Virus record (IMG/VR): IMGVR_UViG_3300042261_002385
Coordinates: 186,001 to 250,000 of that record
DNA: 64,000 nucleotides
Origin: a virus
Reading direction: 5' to 3' (one strand)
Shown here piece by piece: positions 33,332-41,400 of this stretch (position 1 is the first letter of the stretch; each line of letters starts with the position of its first letter). The notes below the pieces were generated by a model. The model saw only the letters and a program-made list of their open reading frames with translations. It made no database searches and was not told where the DNA came from. The translations under genes were made by a program, and so were the position numbers.

Positions 33332-33333
33332 TT

Positions 33334-33963
33334 ATGGCAAACGGAATTTATAAAATAACTGAAGATTTTGAAAAAGCTTTGTCGGAATATACAGGAGCAC
33401 CACATGTCATTACAGTAGATAATCAAAGTAATGCTCTTTTTTTAGCACTAATGTATGAAAAAGTGAGTGGTAAAGAAATTACAATACCATCACGGACTTA
33501 TCCATCTGTTCCCTGTGAAATAATTCATGCAGGCGCAAAAGTCAAATTTAGAAAAGTAAAGGGTAAAACCTTAAAAGGTTCTTATCAACTTGAGCCAACA
33601 AACGTTTGGGATTCAGCTCTAAGCTTTACGGCTGATATGTATAAACCCGGAACTCATATGTGTATCTCATTCACTGGACCATATAAACATTTTAAATTAT
33701 CAAAAGGAGGAGCAATTTTAACTGATAACTACGAAGCTTATTTGTGGTTTAAAAGAGCTAGATATTCGGGTAGAAGAGAGTGTTCATATCACGACGACCA
33801 TTTTGACATGATTGGTTGGAACTTCTACATGATGCCAGAATTAGCTACACGAGGTCTATTACTTATGAATCAATTCTATAACGTTGATGGAACAAAAAAA
33901 CACAATGAAGATCTTGAACTACCTTATCCAGATCTGTCAAAATTTGAGATATACACAAGATGA
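33334..33963 (+). CDS. DegT/DnrJ/EryC1-type sugar aminotransferase, short form
   Basis: A 209-residue PLP enzyme-like protein. The N-terminus YTGAPHVITVDNQSNALFLAL matches the 'G..a...sgTsAL..aL' start of DegT aminotransferases. TIPSRTYPSVPCEIIHAGAKVKF follows, with WDSALSF at the PLP aspartate position and SFTGPYKHFKLSKGGAIL containing the candidate PLP lysine. It is only half the usual length (about 370) and lacks most of the C-terminal domain. It may be a shortened active form or a degraded one. Directly followed by a NeuD/PglD-type acyltransferase, it would make an amino sugar for acylation. Confidence 0.82.
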   Translation: MANGIYKITEDFEKALSEYTGAPHVITVDNQSNALFLALMYEKVSGKEITIPSRTYPSVPCEIIHAGAKVKFRKVKGKTLKGSYQLEPTNVWDSALSFTADMYKPGTHMCISFTGPYKHFKLSKGGAILTDNYEAYLWFKRARYSGRRECSYHDDHFDMIGWNFYMMPELATRGLLLMNQFYNVDGTKKHNEDLELPYPDLSKFEIYTR

Positions 33964-34547
33964 TTAAAGCTCTGATTGGCAATGGTGGACATGCTAGGGA
34001 AGTGATGTCTCAGATGTCTTGTGATTTAGTCAGGTTTATAGATGATATTTACTGGACACCAGGTGATAGTATGGTTTTACCACTTTCAGAATTCGATGAA
34101 ACAAAATATATAGTCATGATTGCGATAGGTGGTTCTCAACAAAGACATGATGTTCACAAAAGACTACCGAGAAAAACTCAGTTTTTTTCATTTGTTCATC
34201 CATCTTCGTTGATATTTGGTAAAGACGTAGAAATAGGTGAGGGTTCTTTCATTGGAGCATATTCACAAATAACAACTAATATAATACTTGGTAAACATGC
34301 CATTCTAAATAGATCGAACCATATTGGACATGACTCTATTATAGGTGATTTTTTCTCAGCACATCCTGGTTCAATAGTTTCTGGTAATTGTAGAATAGGA
34401 AATAGAGTATATCTAGGAACCAACTCATCAATAAAAGAAAAGACAATCATTTGTGATGATGTTGTAATAGGTCTAAACTCAGGCGTTGTATGTGACATAA
34501 AAGAACCAGGTATCTACGGAGGTGTTCCTGTTAAAAAATTGAAATAG
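33960..34547 (+). CDS. NeuD/PglD-type sugar O/N-acyltransferase
   Basis: This 195-residue protein has the two-part NeuD/PglD architecture. An N-terminal Rossmann-like part begins LIGNGGHAREVM, and a left-handed beta-helix of hexapeptide repeats follows (VEIGEGSFIGAYSQI, IILGKHAILNRS, IIGDFFSAHPG, RIGNRVYLGTNS). It ends IYGGVPVKKLK. The catalytic histidine is likely in NRSNHIGHDS. These enzymes acetylate amino sugars such as bacillosamine precursors or sialic acid. It overlaps the aminotransferase gene by 4 nt, supporting sequential action on one sugar. Confidence 0.92.
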   Translation: MIKALIGNGGHAREVMSQMSCDLVRFIDDIYWTPGDSMVLPLSEFDETKYIVMIAIGGSQQRHDVHKRLPRKTQFFSFVHPSSLIFGKDVEIGEGSFIGAYSQITTNIILGKHAILNRSNHIGHDSIIGDFFSAHPGSIVSGNCRIGNRVYLGTNSSIKEKTIICDDVVIGLNSGVVCDIKEPGIYGGVPVKKLK

Positions 34548-34548
34548 T

Positions 34549-35280
34549 ATGAAATTAAGTGTAATCATATCTTGTTATAATTTTGAAAATTATATACAAC
34601 AAGCCATTCTATCAGTGTTAGCTCAAAGGACAAACTTTGAATTTGAGATTTTAGTAAGAGACGACAACTCAACCGATAAGTCATATGAAAATATATTACC
34701 TCTTTCAGGGTATATCAAACTTTTAGACTCCACAAAAAACTTAGGACCATATGGTAATATCAAAACATTGATAGACAATTGTCAAGGAGAATATATTGCT
34801 TATCTCGATGGTGACGACTATTGGACAGAAATAAACAAACTTCAAAAACAAGTTGATTACATGGAACAAAATAAAGACTGTTCTATGACTTTTACTGGAT
34901 TTTGGCAACATGATCAAGATGGATTTACACCACCAATACAAATTGGATGGCTTTCAATACCGAGTATGTATGAAAATCAAAAACTTAAAATAGAGAATTT
35001 GGTACAGACCAATCCAGGAACCTTCGGAAGAGTTTTTAGAAATATACCAGGTCTTTTCAAAGACTGGATGTCTCAAATAAGATTTTTAGACTGGGTTACA
35101 AACTATGAACTATCAAAATATGGTAGAGTAAAATATTTAGATTTTCCAGGAGGCGTATATAGAGCCGATGGAAATGGACTACTTTCATCCATGAAACAGG
35201 AAAAAATTAATGAAGAGATGTCTGAAATGAGAGAAATTATAAAAGCAGACTACATAGAATGGAAAAACAAAACACAATAA
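34549..35280 (+). CDS. GT2-family glycosyltransferase
   Basis: A 243-residue inverting GT-A enzyme: MKLSVIISCYNFENYIQQAILSVL start, FEILVRDDNSTDKSY (nucleotide-binding Asp) and YIAYLDGDDYW (DxD-containing). The LDWVTNYELSKYGRVKYLD acceptor region is close to WcaA/SpsA types. It adds one sugar to a glycan acceptor. It is contiguous with the acyltransferase gene (1-nt gap). Confidence 0.9.
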   Translation: MKLSVIISCYNFENYIQQAILSVLAQRTNFEFEILVRDDNSTDKSYENILPLSGYIKLLDSTKNLGPYGNIKTLIDNCQGEYIAYLDGDDYWTEINKLQKQVDYMEQNKDCSMTFTGFWQHDQDGFTPPIQIGWLSIPSMYENQKLKIENLVQTNPGTFGRVFRNIPGLFKDWMSQIRFLDWVTNYELSKYGRVKYLDFPGGVYRADGNGLLSSMKQEKINEEMSEMREIIKADYIEWKNKTQ

Positions 35281-35311
35281 ATATACTATAAAATAAAAAA
35301 TAATTATTTAA

Positions 35312-36070
35312 ATGAATAATGGACATTCTTTCACTTACATAATCGGATATAGACACAAAATCGACCGATTACAAAATCTCAGAAGAGTTTTAGACTGGAT
35401 AAACGGTTTTCAAGGAGTTGATGTAATTGTCGTTGAACAAGATACTCACTCTAAAATTTCACATCTAAGCCTCAGATGTCGTCATCTATTTCTTAAATCT
35501 GACAAACCATATAATAAATCCTGGTCATTCAACTACGCCACAAAAATGGCTAAGTCAAACATAATTGTTTTCGCAGACTCGGATTTAATAATGCACCCAA
35601 ATCAACTAATTGAAGGTTTAAAAGAAATTGAAAATTATGAAATGGTAAATCCATATAAATCAGTCATTGATTTAGAACCACAAGAAACAAATCTTCAACT
35701 TGAACAAATTATACAAATTAACAGACCTGGACGTGGTGAGACGGACCATCAAAAAGTTCCAATCTGTGGTGGAATATGTATATTCAGAAGAGAAACAATA
35801 AATAAAATTGGAGGTTGGAATGAAAATTTCATAGGTTGGGGAGCAGAAGATGATTTTGTATCGGTGAAAGTTCAACATTTTTTAAATTGGAAACAAATGG
35901 ACTATAGATGTTATCATTTGTTTCACACAAGAGAACAACCTAATATGAATGAATATCAAAAAAACTTAAACTTACTTCAACAGTTAGCAAAACTACCTAA
36001 GGAAGAACTTTGGAAAATCAGTCACAGAGATGTTCCAAAAAACGGTATGAAAAATAAGTATGAAGGATAA
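35312..36070 (+). CDS. GT-A glycosyltransferase with GT7C-like GWGAEDD motif
   Basis: A 252-residue protein: FTYIIGYRHKIDRLQNLRRVL start, VDVIVVEQD, a KSWSFNYATKMAKSNIIVFADSDL stretch (DxD) and GGWNENFIGWGAEDDFVSVKV. The last matches the C-terminal galactosyltransferase domain (Glyco_transf_7C) used by chondroitin-type polymerases. It ends the glycan island and overlaps the next gene by 11 nt. Confidence 0.88.
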   Translation: MNNGHSFTYIIGYRHKIDRLQNLRRVLDWINGFQGVDVIVVEQDTHSKISHLSLRCRHLFLKSDKPYNKSWSFNYATKMAKSNIIVFADSDLIMHPNQLIEGLKEIENYEMVNPYKSVIDLEPQETNLQLEQIIQINRPGRGETDHQKVPICGGICIFRRETINKIGGWNENFIGWGAEDDFVSVKVQHFLNWKQMDYRCYHLFHTREQPNMNEYQKNLNLLQQLAKLPKEELWKISHRDVPKNGMKNKYEG

Positions 36071-36503
36071 GAAAGATTTACTAGATAAATGGTCATCTAT
36101 TTTAGGTTCAGTAGGACTGACTGGTTCACAATTTTCAGAAAACCAATCTAATAAAATATTAGAGCAGAATAATAAAGTATCTGAATTTCCAACAATTTTA
36201 CCAATGGCTATGAAAGTATCTGCTCAAACAATTGGTCAAAATTTAGTCACTGTTAAGCCAATGCCTCATTCTGGAATGTCTCAAGAAGAAATTGATAGAA
36301 TTAATGCTGAAATTAAAAAAGAAAACCGTGATGGTAAAATTGACGCTATCGTAGAAGGAAAAAATTATAAAGAATTAAAACCTGAAGAACATCCTGATTG
36401 GAATTTAGGTCCAATTGGTAGTATATTTTATTTAGATTATAAATACAGTCACAAAAAAACTCGAAGAGCTGGTAAAAAACATAAAAAGAAATCAAATGAA
36501 TAA
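36060..36503 (+). CDS. Small protein resembling the N-terminus of a T4-like major capsid protein
   Basis: This 147-residue protein starts MKDKKDLLDKWSSILG and contains FPTILPMAMKVSAQTIGQNLVTVKPM. That resembles the 'lP.amrvaaqTiGlDLVsVqPM' segment near the N-terminus of major capsid proteins of some T4-like phages. After this it diverges (charged helix, then GPIGSIFYLDYKYSHKK and a basic tail), and it is far shorter than a capsid protein. It may be a small structural protein using that segment, or a decayed fragment. The comparison is from memory. It overlaps the last glycosyltransferase gene by 11 nt and is followed by a sheath-like fragment. Confidence 0.6.
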   Translation: MKDKKDLLDKWSSILGSVGLTGSQFSENQSNKILEQNNKVSEFPTILPMAMKVSAQTIGQNLVTVKPMPHSGMSQEEIDRINAEIKKENRDGKIDAIVEGKNYKELKPEEHPDWNLGPIGSIFYLDYKYSHKKTRRAGKKHKKKSNE

Positions 36504-36624
36504 GTATGTATCACCTGGTGTTTATGTTAAAGAAGTAGATATTTCTACTACATACTACCCTCCAAAAAAATGGACGAGGAATAAGAAAATTGCTAGAATT
36601 TTTTGTTCAGAAAACAAATGTTAA
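36496..36624 (+). pseudogene. Remnant resembling the N-terminus of a tail-sheath-type protein
   Basis: A 42-codon frame overlaps the end of the previous gene by 8 nt. It begins MNKYVSPGVYVKEVDIST, the typical opening of contractile-tail sheath proteins (YxSPGVYVxEVD), then runs into unrelated basic sequence and stops. The full sheath gene at 50311-54309 begins differently (KYKRPGIFLEEFDKS). It may be a truncated copy left by recombination, or a small protein that borrows the sheath N-terminal arm. Confidence 0.5.
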
Positions 36625-36643
36625 GATATATAATATAATAATT

Positions 36644-37057
36644 ATGTTGAAGAAGTTAAGACTTTTTTATTTATGGAAAAAGACTATAAAAGAGTCAAAA
36701 TTTGAGTTGCAACAAAAATTTAATTTAAGAATTGATAGAGCTCAAAGGCTATATACAGTAATTAATGTTCCCGAAGAATTAGTAGGAGAAGCTTATGCTC
36801 TTAAAAAATCAGATATTGATAGAATATCTGAAAATTACATCAGAAGCTATAGTGGTGAATTATCACAGGTATTAAATGATAGAGGTCTACAAGAACTCTT
36901 CAGAGTCTATGAAATAACTAAGGTTGACAAATACTCTTATTTAATAGTAATTGGTTTTTCTTTATTTAAAAGTCAAAAATACTATAACATACTTTACTAC
37001 GTTTTAACACCAATATTAGTGATTAGTTCAATTATATTTTCTATAATATTGTTTTAA
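36644..37057 (+). CDS. Hypothetical protein with C-terminal membrane anchor
   Basis: I prefer the ATG at 36644 (MLKKLRLFYLWKKT) over an upstream start at 36590, which would overlap the sheath-like remnant; a TATATAATATAATA stretch precedes it. The 137-residue protein has a basic N-terminus, a mixed domain (FNLRIDRAQRLYTVINVPEEL, LVIGFSLFKSQKY) and one strong C-terminal membrane helix (YVLTPILVISSIIFSIILF). No family is recognised. Confidence 0.72.
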   Translation: MLKKLRLFYLWKKTIKESKFELQQKFNLRIDRAQRLYTVINVPEELVGEAYALKKSDIDRISENYIRSYSGELSQVLNDRGLQELFRVYEITKVDKYSYLIVIGFSLFKSQKYYNILYYVLTPILVISSIIFSIILF

Positions 37058-37072
37058 GTTAAACTTTTACAA

Positions 37073-37080
37073 TATTTTTG
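37073..37080 (+). promoter_or_regulatory. Bacteroidetes-type -7 box
   Basis: TATTTTTG fits TAnnTTTG, 23 nt before the ATG at 37104. The -33 region has only TTG near 37049-37051, so it is a partial match. Confidence 0.4.
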
Positions 37081-37103
37081 TTTATAAAATAAAAAAATAA
37101 AAT

Positions 37104-37532
37104 ATGGATAGATTTTACGAGTTGTCACAAGACACAATTGATGATTTTTTTGCAGTTTTTAATAAAAAATCATTTCCAATCGCTATCAAATTTCAATTTA
37201 TTGGTGATTCAAAACAAAAAAATTTAGTCAAGATTGCTAAAGTTGCAGACGATATGGCTTTCATTCTTCAGAAAGAACTTAAAGTTACAATAAATGAAGA
37301 CTTATTGAACGTATATGATGAAGAATCAGCAACAATTCTTTTTGAACAAGAAATTGACAAAATCAACATTAACCTTGACTCAGGAAAAATTAAGCTTGTA
37401 AAAACAGATTTAAATACTTTTTCTTCTTTAGTTAATAAATACGGGGTTGAAAAAGTAGCAAGAGCTAACAAAGTAGAAGAACTTTATCAAGAACAACAAA
37501 AAGACGCAAAAGACGAAGAATTTATTATATAA
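37104..37532 (+). CDS. Hypothetical protein, first gene of a three-gene unit
   Basis: A 142-residue acidic protein (MDRFYELSQDTIDDFFAVFNKK) with a central beta/alpha mix and a C-terminal charged helix (VEKVARANKVEELYQEQQKDAKDEEFII). I do not recognise it. It is separated by 3 bp from a coiled-coil protein and lies in an operon with 37791-38444; all three are probably structural or assembly proteins because they adjoin the tail region. Confidence 0.75.
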   Translation: MDRFYELSQDTIDDFFAVFNKKSFPIAIKFQFIGDSKQKNLVKIAKVADDMAFILQKELKVTINEDLLNVYDEESATILFEQEIDKININLDSGKIKLVKTDLNTFSSLVNKYGVEKVARANKVEELYQEQQKDAKDEEFII

Positions 37533-37535
37533 CTT

Positions 37536-37772
37536 ATGGAAACAACAAAACTAGGACAAAATTACATCACAGCTTTAAGAAAAAAATATGAAGCTGAAAT
37601 GGCAGAAGCAGAAGCTAATTTAGCACTTTATGTCAATCAATTGGTAGCCATCGGAGAACACTCTGATTTGATGGATGAACACGACAAGTGGATTGAAAAA
37701 TACACTAATGCAAAAGATAAATTAGAATCATTAAACCATCTTTTTGATTCTCAACAAATAATTAAAGGATAA
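37536..37772 (+). CDS. Small coiled-coil protein
   Basis: A 78-residue, almost entirely helical protein (NYITALRKKYEAEMAEAEANLALYVNQL and a second helix to LESLNHLFD). The heptad-like pattern suggests a coiled coil or helical hairpin. It lies in an operon between two hypothetical genes. A chaperone or scaffold role is possible but unproven. Confidence 0.75.
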   Translation: METTKLGQNYITALRKKYEAEMAEAEANLALYVNQLVAIGEHSDLMDEHDKWIEKYTNAKDKLESLNHLFDSQQIIKG

Positions 37773-37790
37773 AAAATAAAACAAATAAAA

Positions 37791-38444
37791 ATGGCAAGAA
37801 AAATTGAAACTAATGTAGTGAAACCAGAAACTAAATTTGAATATTTAGGAAAAGAGTATTTACACATCGATAGTGAACAAGAACTTTTACTAGACTCAAA
37901 AATTGATTCAGTAAATCAATTCATGAAAAATAATTCAGGTAAAGGGAAAGAGTCTAAAGAACAAGATGCTCTTTATGGAGAGTCTCAAAAACTTTGGCAG
38001 AACTTCATAGCAACTTTAGAATCTACTAAATATAATTTCTACTTAAACAAAGACCAGTGGAAATTTTTAACAGATTTAATCTATTCTAAATTAGAGTATG
38101 ATGTAAATACAGTTTTCTTTGCACTAGAACTAAATCAGTTATTAACTGATATCAAATCTTCAAAATATACAGGAAATGAAATTATTCCTTTTCCAGTTAC
38201 TGCCACAGAAGTAACTTATATTTACCACTTGATTCAAAATCATAAAGTCAAAGGTTTAGGTAAAGACTCTTTACTGTTCTCACAAATTCTTTTGACTATA
38301 GGTGCAATTAGTAAGATTTTCAATTATTATGACGCAACTGGTAAAAATATGTCAAACGATATTCAAGACTGGGTTCTTACATTTGAAGAAGGAGTTTATA
38401 TGGAAGGAACCGTTCCAGCACATGTTCCGCAAATCACAGGATAG
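37791..38444 (+). CDS. Hypothetical protein, last gene of the unit
   Basis: A 217-residue protein (MARKIETNVVKPETKFEYLGKEYLH), mostly helical. The middle (FYLNKDQWKFLTDLIYSKLEYDVNTVFFALELNQLL) resembles a helical bundle, and it ends in a PAHVPQITG tail. No family is recognised. It is followed by a strong terminator and converges on the 1965-residue tail gene. Confidence 0.75.
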   Translation: MARKIETNVVKPETKFEYLGKEYLHIDSEQELLLDSKIDSVNQFMKNNSGKGKESKEQDALYGESQKLWQNFIATLESTKYNFYLNKDQWKFLTDLIYSKLEYDVNTVFFALELNQLLTDIKSSKYTGNEIIPFPVTATEVTYIYHLIQNHKVKGLGKDSLLFSQILLTIGAISKIFNYYDATGKNMSNDIQDWVLTFEEGVYMEGTVPAHVPQITG

Positions 38445-38462
38445 ACAAATAAATAAAATTCG

Positions 38463-38485
38463 AAACCCTCTTTTAAAGAGGGTTT
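38463..38485. terminator. Bidirectional terminator
   Basis: AAACCCTCTTT pairs with the facing AAAGAGGGTTT, with T runs beyond, between the convergent genes ending at 38444 and 38493. Confidence 0.88.
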
Positions 38486-38492
38486 TTTTATG

Positions 38493-41400
38493 CTAGTAAA
38501 CTGGAGTAATCGGAGTAAATGGACCCAATTTATCTATTGGTCTATAAGGTTCCGTAATATCTTTAGTTCCTTTCAAATAATAATTTTTATTATCAGCAAA
38601 TACAGCACCATAACCACTGTGAGATGTAACTTCAATTGTTATAAATGGATCAATATTCGAGTCAACAGTAAAATTAAATGGAAGTAAATTTGTCCCTTTT
38701 CTTTGCTCACTTATTATTTGAACCGGTTCATAATCTAATAGTTTCCACTCGGTAATCCTTAACCAACTTTGTGGATAGAATGATGGTGCAGTCGTTGACT
38801 GACCACCTAAACCAGAGAATACGTAAAACTCTCTTTGATACTCAACTACATCAGAGACTTTATATTTAGAACTTGGCTGCCAAGTCAAAACATTTTCATA
38901 CTTTCTTGGATTATTAAGCTTATTATTTGTCTTAGTAGACTCATAAAGTTTATCGAAGTAGATTACTTTATCTCCAACATCATACGTCACATAAGGAGCC
39001 CACTCTTTATATGTTTTATAAGTTCTGATTTTTATATCAAAGATATCAGGAGAAACAAGTTTGTTTGAAAACTCATAATATGGTTTTGGTTTATCAAGCA
39101 GTTCACCGTTACCATCAAGAATCTGATTTGGATTATAGTTAGCTCCTAAGTTTTCGATAATACTGTAAAACTCAATAACACAGTTATATACAGTAGAACC
39201 ACTATTTACTGGTGACAAATAAACTTCATTCATCTTAAATGTCACTGGTGTCATTTGTTCTTTTAATTTAAACATTTGACAATCATACATATTATGAGTA
39301 AGGTGATTTCCAGTTTCTACGTATGCATTACCCGTAATGTCTAATATTTTATGTGTTAAAGGAATAATATTTTTCTTAAGCCAATACTTAAGACCTTGTA
39401 ATTTTATTATAATTTCTTCTAAAGAATAATTTAGTATGTAGTTTCCTTCTTTGTCTGTTATGAAATAAGTTAGATTAAATGAATTAGTTGCTCTAAATTT
39501 ATCACTTGTTAAGTATTCACTTGTAATATAGTCTTTTTCGGTCCAACCTTTGACTGTATTGTCGAATATATCCGGTATTTCAATTTTAAACAATTGTCTA
39601 CCTCTATTCGTAAATATAGTTCTACCACTTGATAAAACTCTACCACCAGTTGAAACTGTTAGACTTCTATCTTGTAGTCCTTCGACTTGCTCATAATACT
39701 CATTTAATTGAAGATCATTATATCCAAAGTAGTTTATTGCATTTATTATCGATTTATAAGCACCGATATATGGATATATTACGTCTTTGGTCATCAACAT
39801 TTCTTTTCTCTTCATATTGAGATAAGTCCAATCGATACCGCCTTCGTTTATGTCATATTCTTTAAAAATGAAAACTTCATCTGGATTTATTAACTTTCCA
39901 ACATTTCCTAATTCAATTTTAAATCTTATATCTTCATCTTCTGTCTCACCGTAGGTTATAAATCGACCAATTTCTCTATCTCTCACAGTAAAAGTAGATT
40001 TTAGATAAGTCGTCTTTGTAACTTTCGGATAATCTACAAGTTTTGTATTTTCAGTAGCTAATGAGTCGAAAGCTGGACTAAAGAAATCAACAATTAATTG
40101 TTTACTGTAAACTTCTCTAATTTTTACAAAAAGTCCGTTATTTTCAGAAATGTATTGATTAAACTGATTAGTATTGTCTTTGATATAAATTGTTAGATGT
40201 TGACCAGCTTTTAGACCTCTTCCAGTGAAATTTTCGGTCGAAGTCTCATTAATCATGATTCTACCTCTCTTATCACCTTCTGGATCTAGCGTTTCAAATG
40301 TAACATTAGTAACAGAAGATGAAATTATATCAAATGATATTTCTTCTTTTTTATAAAGTTGCAAAACTGATCTTATAGCGCCCTCTTGTTCCGACCTAAA
40401 TCCTAAAAATAACTCTAAAGACTGAGCTTCAACTGAAACATCATCTGAATCATCTATATAACTTAGAGTGTATTCTATTTTATTGAAAACTGTCTGTTGT
40501 TCTTCTGGTAAATGTGTTCTATTTAAATCTCTATTAGGATTTTTGTTCAAATAAATCGTTGATAACGGTTTCTCACCTGTATATGCGTATGGACCTGTAG
40601 ATTCTAGTTGTTCACCAGAAAAGTCATACATAAAGAATTCCGGTGTTTGGTCTGTTAACCACTTCCAGTAATATTTTACGGCAATCTCACTTTCAAAGTT
40701 TTCTCTTGGTCTTCTAAAATAATCTCGAGTTTTTAGCCAGACACTTTCTTTAGGTTGATAATTTGCATCTAATGTTCCATAATTATTCTCAGCAATTTGC
40801 GAAAAAGTGCTAGCGACTTGAGTTATTATTTGATTAATCTCTACTTCTATTTCAACAAATGTATTAGAAGAGGCTTGATAAGTCCACATTGATTTTCTCT
40901 CTGGATTGTAAATAATTCTACCAGTTTGTGAAGATAAAGTCAACTCGTCTTTAATTTGTCCAGTTTCAGATGATATAATTACTATTTTTGTAATACCAGG
41001 ACTTTGAACACTCATGTAAACATCATTATCAAACTGACTGACTCCTAAATAACCATACTTATTAGTATAACCCAGTGTAGTATATGATGTCGTTCCTAAA
41101 TTTAGTATAGTGTAGTCACTATTAGAATCTGAAATATTTAACTGTGTGTAGTGATTGTTAAAGATCATATCTACAAAAGGTCTCGTGACTATTCCAGATA
41201 TTTGTTCATAAGCGTCGTTATCAATTTTCCAAAGACTAGCCGATCCATAAACATATATAGCCTCATAAACAGGGTCATAAAAGATACTATGAGTAAGACC
41301 AGGTATATCATAGCTTGTATTTTGAATAGTTTGATTAGGGTTGGTCAAGAAATTCTGAACAACTCCACCATTTACTCTAATTACTTCATTAAGCCCGGAA

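Noticed and set aside
36060-36503. A true major capsid protein gene
   Set aside because: Only a short N-terminal segment is similar and the protein is far too short; the real capsid gene should lie outside the window.
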